From Artemisia argyi (Eukaryota > Streptophyta > Magnoliopsida > Asterales > Asteraceae), in assembly GCA_030686995.1 (NCBI GenBank), contig CM060709.1, positions 269,954,913 through 270,018,912 on the forward strand: DNA of 64,000 nucleotides. The letters are read 5' to 3'. The stretch's first letter is position 1; each line of letters starts with the position of its first letter. Of this stretch, positions 11,256-21,377 are shown in pieces. Below the pieces are notes generated by a model, which saw only the letters and a program-made list of their open reading frames with translations, did not search any database and was not told the origin of the DNA. The translations under genes were made by a program, and so were the position numbers.

Positions 11256-14156
11256 TTCTCCTCCTTAATCTTGATTGTTGCTTTGTCCAAGGTCTTGAAC
11301 TCCGAGCATTTGTCTCATAGTTGTAAACTTGAGTCTTGGTAAAGCTTTTGTTAAGATGTCTGCTCTTTGTAGTTCTCCGCTAACGTGTTCCACATTTATA
11401 TGACCATTCTCTACGCATTCTCGAATGAAATGATAGCGAATGTCTATATGTTTACTCCTTCCATGAAATACTGGGTTCTTTACGAGTGCTATTGCTGATA
11501 CATTGTCAACTCTGAGTGTTATCCTTTTTTCTTCAATTCAGTTAGTTCACTAAGTAAACGTTTTAACCATAAGGCTTGACATGCTGCTGCAGTAGCTGCC
11601 ATGAATTCTGATTCACATGATGATAGCGCCACTGTCGGTTGCTTCTGAGTACACCAGGTAATAGGTGACTCTCCAAAGTAAAATACGATTCCAGTAGTTC
11701 CTTTTCATTGATCGGTATTGATTCCATAATTACTGTCACTGTAACCTGTTATTTTGCAGCCGCCTTCCTTCTTGTATATTATTCCATGTTCTTTTGTTCC
11801 TTTGACATATCGGATTACTTGTTTCACTGCCTTCAGGTGATGATCCTTCGGGTCTTGCATAAATCTGCTAAGTAGTCCGACTGAGTAACTAAGATCCGGT
11901 CTTGTATGTAATAAGTATCTTAGGCTTCCAATTAAACTTCGGTAATAAGTTGCGTTAACTGGTTCTCCATCTTCCGCCTTGACCAACTTAGTGCCGATAT
12001 CCAATGGTATCTTCGTATCATTGCTATCCGCCATATTTGTTTCTTTTAGGATCTTGTTAATGTATCCAGTTTGCTTGATTGTAATCTCTCCTCCTGTCTG
12101 TGTAACTTCTATCCCAAGGTAATATGCTAGCAATCCTAAATCGCTCATTTCAAATTTATCTTTCATCTGGGATTTGAACAAGTCTATCTCTTTCTTTGGA
12201 GTGCCCGTGATTATTAAATCATCTACATATACTCCAACAATAAGTGTTGAATTCTTGCTTCTTTTCGTGTAGACTGCTTGTTCTAAATTACATTTCTTAA
12301 AGTCTAATGACTTCAAGGTTTGATCAAGCTTCACATTCCAAGCTCTTGGTGCTTGTCGTAAGCCATACAAAGCTTTTGTTAGCTTGTATACTTTTCCTTG
12401 GTTTCCTTGCTGAATGAAACCTTCAGGTTGTGTAACATAGACTTCTTCCTTTAATTCTCCATGTAAAAATGCTGATTTCACATCTAAGTGGTGTACTTGC
12501 CATCCATGATATGCTGCTAGTGCTAATATTAACCGAACTGTCTCTATCCTAGCAACTGGTGCGAATACTTCATCAAAGTCTATTCCTTGTTCTTGTACAT
12601 AACCTTTTGCTACTAATCTTGCTTTATATCTAATGATCTTTCCGTGTGCATCTCTCTTGGTTTTATAAACCCATTTGAGTCCGATTGCCTTCTGATTTTC
12701 TCTCTTGTTGATTGAATCTAATGATCTTTCCGTGTGCATCTCTCTTGTTGATTGAATCTAATTCAATTTTCATGGCCCCAATCCATTTCTCATCTTTTGA
12801 TGCTTCCTTGTAGTTACGGGGTTCTTCTTCAATGAAAAATAAACTTGGAGTTTCTACTTCACGTGCATGTTGATAAACTTCATTGATATTCTTTAAACCT
12901 CGTACTGGTCTGCGATCATATCTTTCTGAGCTTCCTGATGAGCTTTCTAATGAACTAATAGTAGCTTGTCTTTCACTTTCTGAGTTGGGTTCGTAAGTGT
13001 ATGTTGGTGGTGTAGTTGGTGATGCTGGATCAGGTATTGGATCTGGTATTGGATCTTCTTCATGATACGTGTTATCAATGTTTTCTATGTTGATTGGTGT
13101 AGGATTTCCATTATCAACTTCGTCTACCACAAAACTAGCCCAAAATGTATCTTGTGTATCTGTATCATCTCCATTCTTATCCCAATTCCACGGCTTCGTT
13201 TCCATAAACTTTACGTCCCTACTAACATGTTTCTTCTTTCTTACTGGATCATATAGCCTACAAGCTTTTGATCCTTCCTCTATTCCTAAATAAACCATCG
13301 GTATGCTTCTATCATCTAACTTCTTCAAGTGAGGTATGGTTATCTTAGCATAAGCTGTGCATCCGAATATTTTAAGGTTTTGTAGGTTCGGTTTTCTCTT
13401 GTAGAGTGCTTCATATGGTGTTTTATCTTCTAGTGCTCGTGTAGGTACCCTATTTAGAATATAAATGGCATGCTTGACTGTTTCCGCCCAAAAAGTTAAG
13501 GGTAACTTCATCGCTTTCATCATACTCCTAGTAGTTGATAACATCGTTCTATTCTTTCTTTCAACTACTCCATTTTGTTGCGGTGAGTATGGTGCTGTTA
13601 ACTGTCTTGCTATTCCATTCTCTTTACAGTACTTAGTGAATTCATTTGATGTAAATTCACCACCTCTATCTGTTCTTAGCATTCTTAACTTCAATCTCAA
13701 CTCCATTTCAATCTTTTGTCTAAATTCCTTAAATATGTTGAAGGCTTGATCCTTAGTTGTTAGAAAATAAGCCCACATGTAACGTGTACAGTCATCTACT
13801 AGTAAGAAGATGAGTTTCTTTCCGGAATGTGTTATTGGACTTATGGGACCACAAAGATCTCCATAAACTAAGTCTAGTGGGTTATTGGATCTGAATTTAG
13901 CTTGATTGGGAAATGGTGTTCTGCTATGTTTTCCTAGTAAACATGCATCACATACTTGTCCTGTATGGTTTATTCTTGGTATTCCTTCTACTAGACCATT
14001 TCTTGTCATCTTGTTAATATCGTCAAAGTTCAAATGACCTAATCTTGCGTGCCATAACCATGCTTGATTATCCACATTTGCTAAGAGGCATATAGGTGCT
14101 TCTATCTGTAATCTAATATTGTAACGAGATGTTCCAACGAGGCTCTTGATGCCAAA
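11256..14156 (-). pseudogene. Copia integrase-reverse transcriptase-RNase H remnant
   Basis: On the minus strand, from about 14110 down, the order is: integrase HHCC region (HARLGHLNFDDI then CDACLLGKH), integrase core ([23 protein letters not shown]), acidic linker, reverse transcriptase (HHLDVKSAFLHGEL, GVYVDDLIITG), then RNase H (GYSDSNYG) below 11760. The frame breaks at about 12710-12750 through a local duplication and at 11703 by a stop. RNase H continues out of frame to about 11300. Gag and protease are missing, so any movement needed help in trans. Confidence 0.9.
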
Positions 14157-14525
14157 TGTTGTCCCAGTCGTATATGAAATATGGATCGATGTGGTTGAGT
14201 CAAATATGATTTGCAAACTATAATAACAAAAGATAACTTATTTATTTGTCTAATCATTGTACTAATACATAGTATCAAGTATTTATAGGTTTCCAACCGA
14301 TGCAATGAATCGTTGTAACCTTTCATCTAAAAGTCACGTCTATTCGGTATTGTAAACCGATGCATCTATACATTGGTGATGGTTCGAACAGGTATAAGCC
14401 AAACATTGTGACTATTCGACCATCTCCAGGAAATAACTAACTAATCGGTTGTAGAGTTTCACTTCTACACTTTTGGTCCTTCACGTTTTCTTCAAAGTAA
14501 CAACGAGATTATAACTTGGTTCACA
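14157..14525 (-). repeat. 5' LTR of the F-box-interrupting Copia
   Basis: 369 bp; the primer-binding site lies just inside at 14156 and below on the minus strand. Followed by the right TSD copy gtcgc at 14526-14530, after which the F-box frame resumes. Confidence 0.95.
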
Positions 14526-15388
14526 GTCGCCACTTGTCTCTTAAGAAATTCCAACTCCATACAATTTACGATCCGCAGTTTGAGTCACTGGTCAATGATT
14601 ATATTCGTTACGCGTTTAAGTGTAATGTCCAGGAGCTTGATTTATCACTTAACTATATGCATATGAACGGGTCATTTAAGTTGGATGAAATGCTTTTTAA
14701 GAATTCATGTTTTGTTCGTCTTAAATTATCATTTGGACTGAGTCCATTTGAACCAATTGGTGCGATTAGTTGGAATAAACATAGGACTTTGTGTATTTCG
14801 CGAATTAAACTAGATGAAGCGGTGATCGAAAATATATTATGTGGAAGTCCTTTGTTGGAAACTTTTGAGTTGCATTACTGCTGTGGTTATAAGCGGATTG
14901 ATATTACTTCTAAGAGTGTTGAGAACTTGGTGTTCTCTGGATACGTAGACAATGGAGGTGACGGATATGCTATGGAAATCAATGCGCCTAATATTTTGAC
15001 ATTAAAAGTCGAGAGTTGTTTGAATATAAGAAGAAAGCTTTTGTTGCTAAATGTTTCTTCTTCGGGCTTTGATAAGCGAATAATGGTTAAAATACGGCCA
15101 TGGGGCGGCCTCTATAAATATATAAAATCCACTAATTTGGATACTTGGATGTCCGAGTTAGTTAAGTTGGTTTAAGCTTTAACAAAAACACAAAAAACTA
15201 TTCAATATTAACCAAATGCCAAGAATAATTCCAGGTGGACTATATATAGTCTGAATGATTGTTAATGTACGCAATCTATCTTTATCCAAAATATCTAATA
15301 AATTGAAACAATTTAAATGAGAAGGTCTAAGCCTCTAACGTACCATAAAAAGATGATAAAAGAAAATGATATAAGAAATGAACACAAG

Positions 15389-15459
15389 GCACCAGTGGTC
15401 TAGTGGTAGAATAGTACCCTGCCACGGTACAGACCCGGGTTCGATTCCCGGCTGGTGCA
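15389..15459 (+). tRNA. tRNA-Gly (anticodon GCC), second copy
   Basis: Identical over all 71 nt to the copy at 6867-6937, with intact stems, GCC anticodon, box A and box B. The upstream cacaagg provides the CAA motif often found at plant tRNA transcription starts. T-rich sequence follows about 90 bases downstream. Part of duplicated copy 2, about 210 bases after the F-box stop. Confidence 0.95.
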
Positions 15460-15607
15460 AAGCTATGATGACAAATGCACTTAAAGTGTAAGGTTGGGTC
15501 CTTCACATGTATCTGTTCTTTCAGATATATATCAGGTGCTTCTGAGCTTTTATTTTTTTACCTCCTGTTTAATTCCAGCTCAAACTAGAAAAGTCCTTAA
15601 AAAATTA

Positions 15608-15833
15608 ACCATTTGCGTTTTTGCTTACAAGTCGAGAAAACTTTGGGCACGTGTTGTCGGTTTTAATTACAAGTTAAATGTACATCTGAGAGTGGTTTGA
15701 TAGCCTAGGAAATGACACTTTAACCATTGCGTTTTTGCTTACAAGTCGAGAAAACTTTGGGCTCGTGTTGTCGGTTTTAATTACAAGTTAAATGTACATC
15801 TGAGAGTTGTTTTGATAGCCTAGGAAATGACAC
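15608..15833. repeat. 113-bp tandem duplication
   Basis: Two adjacent near-identical units (about 15608-15720 and 15721-15833), each beginning accatt-gcgtttttgctta and ending gaaatgacacttta. They differ by a few bases. Copy 1 of the large duplication has only one degenerate version, so this arose in copy 2. Confidence 0.85.
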
Positions 15834-17220
15834 TTTAGACACCTCCTTGGACCTGTCGATTATCTACAGTGGTAGTGTCATCCATAGACATAGATGGTTG
15901 TTTCCTTCATTGTTCTCGATCAGAACTTTCTCCTAGTGTTGTAACTCGAGTTGAAAAACTTCTGATTTCATATTTTCAAAGAAACATTCACCTACAATTC
16001 TCCTTTTCTTTTCTCACATTACAAATCTTCGTTCTTCACTCTTGGCTGTTAGATGATGGTAACATGCATATTAACCTCCTAGCCACTCAAGTTCCTCTCA
16101 AAAGGATCTTGTTTCATTCCTCATGGAGACTAACGCATAATCTATCGATCTCTTAGGACACATTTCCTTATGTACACTTGTGTTCAACATCTAAGAGCAC
16201 AAATTGTACCGAGAGTTGCTTTGTGTAAACCTCAACCGGTTCACGAAACCCTGGTTCTGTTTTGATGCAAGTTTTCTATTGCTTAAGTTCTAGGGTCTGT
16301 TCCTATAGATTGCTTGTAGACGATGGATAAGATAATGCTACTTTTTGTTATGCTTATCACTAAGGTTTGATTGATGACGAAATGTGACGATGTGAATGAC
16401 CGTGTAAGGTCGCACGAAAGTCACATAATTAACGATGAAACTAAATATATAGCCAATCAACCCATCATGCATTAATTAACTCTCTTAGAAAAAAGTTACA
16501 TGGATGCTGTTAAATTCGGAACAATAGAACATTACTGAAACCTTTTAGTGGTTTAACTCTTCTAGCAACACGTTCAAAGAACAAATCTGCTAAACTTTGA
16601 ACGAAGTGCGTGTACCCTTAGATGATGGAGATGAATTGTTATAAGCATCATTTTTAAATTGGATGATGAAGCTACTATGGAGGTAGAGAAATGTTGTGTA
16701 AGTTCAAATATCATTTATCATAAAAACTTGTTCCTGACTATCATATTTTTCTCTTTCCTAAGCTGAAAAATGTAGACATTCAACTTCATAGTTAGAGAGA
16801 CAGCTATTGTGAGAGACTCAGGTAATTGAATGTATCTAGTACGTCATTCCGTTTGTATTGGAGTCAGCAAGAGTATATGTAGTGTGTAGACCCTGGGAAG
16901 CAATTGGAATTTCCAGCGTACTTAGCATGCTGCTAATGTCATCATCACTTAAACACGATCTTTCTTGTCACCTAATCCACATACTTCAACTGTGACTCTC
17001 AAGTGTGGGAGGTTTCGCTGGATATATATTCGGAAGAAGATTTCATAATTGGCTTATTTGGACGTTGTTTGATCTGGTAGCAACTTTTTACTTATGTATT
17101 GAAAAAGTATTAACGAAAGTATATATGTTACTCCATAATTTAGTAGTTTATTGCTCGTCCACTTTGAATTTGGCTAGTAGAATATCATATGGTATATATC
17201 AGATGTCAAGCTGAGTTTCG

Positions 17221-17399
17221 ATCCTCACTCCCTACAAAAGGCTGGAGGTCCTTTTCAACCTTAGGTAGAACCGGAAGCAGCCTCTCTACCTTAGGTAGGG
17301 GTAAGACTGTCTACATCTCAACCTCCCCATACACCGTGGAAGACGGTATTAGGACCCATAACCTGTGGAAGACGGTATTGGGAGTTACTTTACTTTAGG
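17221..17399 (+). mobile_element. SINE, 5' truncated, 17-bp TSD
   Basis: The 179-bp insert has plant SINE 3' body features: ccttaggtaggggtaagac followed by ctgtctacatctcaacctcc and a short ttactttact tail. The target duplication tgtcaagctgagtttcg is perfect at 17204-17220 and 17400-17416, and duplicated copy 1 (near 8265) has the empty site. The left edge falls in what looks like the Pol III box B (gtttcg|atcctc), so box A is missing. A 14-bp block (tggaagacggtatt) is repeated near the 3' end. Confidence 0.8.
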
Positions 17400-17566
17400 T
17401 GTCAAGCTGAGTTTCGTTAAGTGTCAAGAACACTAAGTTACAACTTTATGATTGTACGAGTTCTTTTAGTTCTCACAAATGTGTTAGTCAATGTTTGACA
17501 TTTTAAAAGTCAAAGTAGTCATCTAATAATGTCATGGATCTATCAATACAATACAGTTTTGATGAA

Positions 17567-17737
17567 GGAAAATGATTGGGAGGCCTAAAATATGTGACTA
17601 ATTTGTGTGCCTAATAGATGTGGCAATAAATTGTTGGTTTGTGAAAAAGTGGGTCCTCTGTTGTTCTCAATAGGATGCTCACACATATGTTTAGGCATAT
17701 TATTAAGCATACGAGTTAGGCATCCCAATCAATGTTC
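17567..17737. mobile_element. 171-bp MITE with 9-bp TSD
   Basis: Ends are near-inverted: ggaaaatgattgggaggcc at the left, and ggcatcccaatcaatgttc at the right. The TSD tttgatgaa is at 17558-17566 and 17738-17746. Duplicated copy 1 has the undisturbed site near 8435. A 9-bp TSD fits a Mutator-like origin. No coding capacity. Confidence 0.8.
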
Positions 17738-18180
17738 TTTGATGAAATATAAGTAACATAAAAAGAGATTTACCGAGATCATATGTTGATATTGTATGTC
17801 CATGAGACAAACTAATCAATGATAAAAACAGCCTCCAGGTCCTCTTACACCTCACTCTTGCAATTTACTCTAATAAAGTTTCGAGTTCCAAGCCTTCACA
17901 TAACCACTTTGCTCACTGTTAACGCTAAAATTCATCTCAGCACTTTCAGAATTCAGATAGAGTGGAACTTCACAACCTTTTTACACCATTGCAGTCGGTA
18001 TATTGTATGACACTATGACATTTGGTTAAAGCCTTTGTAAAAAGTGGTTACCGACAGTGTCCAAAGTCCAAAAGGTAAAAGTAGTTGTATACTTGTATTT
18101 CGTGCTTTAGAGAGGAACAAGACCCATAAACATAATATAAAGATTAATGTTCTAATAATATACTAACAATATTGTTTACT

Positions 18181-18345
18181 AACACAAAGCACCAGTGGTC
18201 TAGTGGTAGAATAGTACTCTACCACTGTACAGACCCGGGTTCGATTCCCTGCTAGTGCAAAGCTATGATGACAAATGCTCTTAATGTGTAAGGTTGGGTC
18301 CTTCACATCTATCTGTTCCTTCAGATATAAATCAAGTGCTTCTGA
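18181..18345. repeat. Duplicated segment, short copy 3
   Basis: Follows directly on the end of copy 2. It contains a tRNA-Gly relic plus the flank shared by all copies (gtaaggttgggtccttcaca) through about 18345, after which similarity stops. The head-to-tail junction with copy 2 shows that the unit expanded in tandem. Confidence 0.75.
18189..18259 (+). pseudogene. tRNA-Gly pseudogene
   Basis: 71 nt colinear with the two intact genes but with substitutions in the anticodon (GCC to ACC), the anticodon stem, the T stem (CCCGG to CCCTG) and the acceptor stem (CTGGTGC to CTAGTGC). The mismatches should weaken folding, so I call it non-functional. Confidence 0.85.
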
Positions 18346-18420
18346 GCTTTCTTTTGTTTTGTATTGTTTTGAGTACCTAAGCGGCATGATGTATTACTTC
18401 CGGTCACACACGAAAGCTTT

Positions 18421-18970
18421 AATAATGTAACACCCAATTTCTGGCGCGACTACCTTGTTAAATTCTTACCTCGGCGGTTTACCTAGCTAAAACCTCTTCA
18501 AACTCAATCAAGTAATTTCATTCGACAGGCCTAAACCATGAAAGCGATGCGAACCAAATCAATGTTTGTTGTTCCGTTATTAAATACTCTATCTAAAGAT
18601 TCTTAAATGAACTAAATATTAGACGATAGATGGTCCAAGCCCGGTTGTGGGCTTTGGGTCCATTAGGCTTTTTATGTAACACATTATAAAATATTTAATA
18701 ATGTAACACCCAATTTCTGGCGCGACTACCTTGTTAAATTCTTACCTCGGCGGTTTACCTAGCTAAAACCTCTTCAAACTCAATCAAGTAATTTCATTCG
18801 ACAGGCCTAAACCATGAAAGCGATGCGAACCAAATCAATGTTTGTTGTTCCGTTATTAAATACTCTATCTAAAGATTCTTAAATGAACTAAATATTAGAC
18901 GATAGATGGTCCAAGCCCGGTTATGGGCTTTGGGTCCATTAGGCTTTTTATGTAACACATTATAAAATAT
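18421..18970. repeat. 276-bp direct tandem duplication
   Basis: Two units (18421-18696 and 18697-18970) match almost base for base; one difference seen is ggttgtggg against ggttatggg. Each opens aatgtaacacccaattt and closes ttatgtaacacattataaaa. The near-identity implies a recent event. The TGTAACACC start recalls Ty3/gypsy LTR ends, but no PBS, PPT or TSD was seen, so I only call it a duplication. Confidence 0.9.
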
Positions 18971-20330
18971 CGTATCAGTAATACAATATCTCTTACGGGT
19001 TGTTTTTAATGTTCAACACTAAATACAACGGGTTAAATTTTTATATGAAAAGTAAAAACTGCAATTTGATTATTGAATATTGATTAGAAATTAATATGAG
19101 TTACTCACACTAATATTATTTCTTGTATACTTGTTTTGTGAATTAGCTAATTTCCTTTTAATTGATTATTTCAGACCAAATATCCAAATTTTACTATAAC
19201 CACAAACAATTTTTGTGTACGTACTTTATTCAAGCACACACCAATAATTGAAATACATAAATAAATGAAACGTTTAACCATTTTTGTGTACTTTATTTAA
19301 AGGACACGCCAATAATTGAGATTCATGAATAAAACGTTTTTGGCTCTTTCCGGGATAAAAAACTACCCATCACCATACATTTTTTGAAATGAAAAGAAGG
19401 GGAAATTACACAAATAAATCTATACACCACAATATATTACAATTTGGAACCTTCGAACACATTCTATCCATAACTCTCGAATGTCGATATAATCCTGATT
19501 ATGAGTAGGGTTTCGAGATTTTTATTCTCAATCTTTTGATATTATTTTTTCAGTTTTGCTTATATAACTTTGCAAAGTTTTGCATGATTCACACACTTCG
19601 TACGCAGTCATTGTAATTTCTATTTTATTCAAACACAATGCCGTAGCTGAGATAGACATTGTACAAAAACGTATGTAGTAACTCAATATGACGATCAAAG
19701 ATATATCATATCAACTATTGAAGTAAAAATATGGTATTTAGCTTTAGTTTTAACAAATATACATAACATAAAATTATATATCATTAACGTTTTTGTCGGA
19801 ATTAAAAATATGAGGCCTCAAATATACAAGGAGGTATACGTTTTGAAACTCTTAAAATTTTAGAGCTATGTGTGATTACACACCTCGCACACCCTCATAT
19901 ATTTCAAACATAGTCTCGATTATATTTTCTGACGAGGAGTTTAAACTTTGTATTAGATACTACACAAATAGGGACGGAGCTAGGGGGATCCCGCGGGTGT
20001 CCGAGCATCCCATGGATGTTTTCAATGTAATGTAAATTTTTGAAAAAAGAATCGGTTTTTCCTAAAGTCATCTTAAATGCACCCGGTCCATCGAAATATG
20101 TTTCTAGTATTAGTGTTCAATTTTTTTATGCACCCGGTCATATTTAGTCCTGGTTCTATCACTATTCACAAATACGATATAATTCATGATAATTTAGTTT
20201 TTGCCACCTAAAAATAATCATCCATTCGATTTTTTTAGGTCCGAACAAGACAAGGACCATTTTTCAACTATTTTTTGGGGTTATCATTAATTAGCCAGAG
20301 TCCTCACGAATTAGCTAACCACTTTTTCCC
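18971..20330. other. AT-rich intergenic DNA with an 80-bp imperfect tandem repeat
   Basis: No gene. Near 19198-19335 a unit of about 80 bp repeats imperfectly (tttttgtgta, cc-aataattga, aaacgttt). A tagggacggagctag segment at 19972 is the edge of a common degenerate plant repeat, also seen inverted near 6010. Confidence 0.45.
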
Positions 20331-20502
20331 TCTATATATACATCCCTATCAAATGCCAACTGTGTATGATCAGTGTCTTACTGAATACTAGCTACTTAAA
20401 CGTTTAAACGTGTGCTAAACTACTTAAAACGACGCTTGATCGAGTAGTTAATTCTCGCTAGAAATACCTCACCTCGTTCCAGTTCGGTATCTTTCAAGAA
20501 AA

Positions 20503-20739
20503 ATGATAAGGAATGTTATAGTTAAGGGTGTGAATATGATGTTTATGATTGCATGCATGATCATTAGGATGTGGTGGATCATGTTTCTCAAGTCTCCATT
20601 TTCATGGCCTTTGAGACTTGCTGGTAAGCTTTGGGTCAGATTTGTCTTCATATTTCTCAAGTATGAGATGGATACGATTGATGCAGGATATGTTATTCCC
20701 TTTGAGTACTACAAAGTTCGGCCCGTTGATAAGTTGTAA
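20503..20739 (+). CDS. Possible small membrane protein, 78 residues
   Basis: I do not recognise the family. The frame starts at an ATG in a good context (aagaaaaATG). It encodes a hydrophobic N-terminal segment (about residues 10-30, MMFMIACMIIRMWWIMFL), a second hydrophobic stretch (about 41-53), then a polar tail ending KVRPVDKL. A TATA-like ctatatatacatc lies at about 20332, roughly 170 bases upstream, giving a plausible 5' UTR. GC and codon pattern differ from the surrounding AT-rich DNA, and no transposon signatures overlap it. The opposite strand is also open, so chance cannot be excluded. Confidence 0.4.
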   Translation: MIRNVIVKGVNMMFMIACMIIRMWWIMFLKSPFSWPLRLAGKLWVRFVFIFLKYEMDTIDAGYVIPFEYYKVRPVDKL

Positions 20740-20839
20740 GCAAGTAACAACATGTAATTTGAACTCCTTCAACACCATGTACTTTGTTTTGTTAATTCTT
20801 ATAAAAGAACCATTGTACTTGATGAAATGCAAAGGTTGT

Positions 20840-21372
20840 TGAGTTCAAGTTGACTGCTCTGATATGAAATTATATGTGGTCGGGTTATAAAACGAAGGAT
20901 TTATGTTAGCACTTCCCAGCCACCTTTCTTTGATTTATGTTGAGTTTCTAGCGTGTTTTAAGTAGTTTAGGGCAATTTGGTTATTCGATCACTTAAAATT
21001 CGAATCCCTAACTCTTTCTTGTCGACCAAGCTTGTAAAGTTGCTATGAATGATTTGGTACCAAAATTTTGGAGCAAACTGTAAAAATAATTTATGTTCAC
21101 ATTAATCATCTCTCACATAATTATATTGGCAAATAGAGGTCAAATTTCTAAAAGTTTGCACCTTTCTTCATCTTAAATTTATTATGGATCAAGTTTTCAT
21201 ATGCATCTACAAAAATAGATATATCCCCCTTTAAAAATCCCCCCTTACTTAAAATGTGTGGTTATAAATCCTTCTTATCTTTCTCATTTTAATTTTCTTC
21301 TTATTGCATCCCTTCCCTTCTCATATATAGATCTTTTAAAGTTGAATAGCGATAACGGATAATAGTTTACCC
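20840..21372. other. No gene; MITE remnant near 21180-21320
   Basis: The stretch at 21200-21320 (aaaatgtgtggttataaat, then tctttctcattttaa) resembles one terminal repeat of the MITE at 9629-10022, without a partner arm. Nothing else recognised. Confidence 0.5.
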
Positions 21373-21377
21373 TTTTG

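Larger units (their letters stand above)
10887..14525 (-). mobile_element. Young gag-less Copia element with 369-bp LTRs and TSD gtcgc
   Basis: The two LTRs (10887-11255 and 14157-14525) are each 369 bp and differ at four positions (about 1.1%). They are bounded by the perfect 5-bp TSD gtcgc at 10882-10886 and 14526-14530. On the minus strand they read TGTGAACC...GGGACAACA. The primer-binding site is next to the 14157 edge (tggcatcaagagcc on the minus strand, an initiator tRNA-Met type), and a polypurine tract aggaggagaa abuts 11255. Total length is 3,639 bp. Gag and protease are absent: the internal region opens directly in the integrase zinc-binding domain. Confidence 0.95.
10590..15175 (+). 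pseudogene. F-box/LRR-type protein gene interrupted by a Copia element
   Basis: The gene is in two pieces. The 5' piece (10590-10886, 99 codons) has an F-box at residues 21-66 with the [20 protein letters not shown] core (F-box proteins recruit substrates to SCF ubiquitin ligases through Skp1). The 3' piece (14531-15172, stop at 15173-15175) encodes leucine-rich repeat-like sequence including CNVQELDLSL and CGSPLLETFELHYC, typical of plant F-box/LRR proteins. A 3.6-kb retrotransposon sits exactly between codons 99 and 100. Its 5-bp TSD (gtcgc) is the only added host sequence, so the frame matches on either side. Without the insertion the product would be about 314 residues, shorter than the usual 400-470, with no clear FBD domain. 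The locus was probably intact until recently. Confidence 0.85.
15342..18182. repeat. Duplicated segment, copy 2 (tRNA-Gly, with later SINE and MITE)
   Basis: Colinear with 6818-8915 but longer, because it carries an internal 113-bp tandem duplication (15608-15833), a SINE (17221-17399) and a MITE (17567-17737). It starts about 170 bases after the F-box stop codon. A stretch after 15585 (translating to TRKVLKKLTICV) resembles the FBD region of F-box proteins, so the unit may have originated as the tail of an F-box gene with a tRNA in it. That origin is speculative. Confidence 0.8.

Noticed and set aside
12714..14326. Plus-strand frames opposite the Copia integrase (13062-13749)
   Set aside because: Shadows of the minus-strand integrase gene.
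18189..18259. Third tRNA-Gly as a functional gene with ACC anticodon
   Set aside because: Acceptor, anticodon and T stems all carry mismatches.
20602..20832. Minus-strand frames opposite the 78-residue candidate
   Set aside because: No start context, promoter or composition support; the plus strand has all three.
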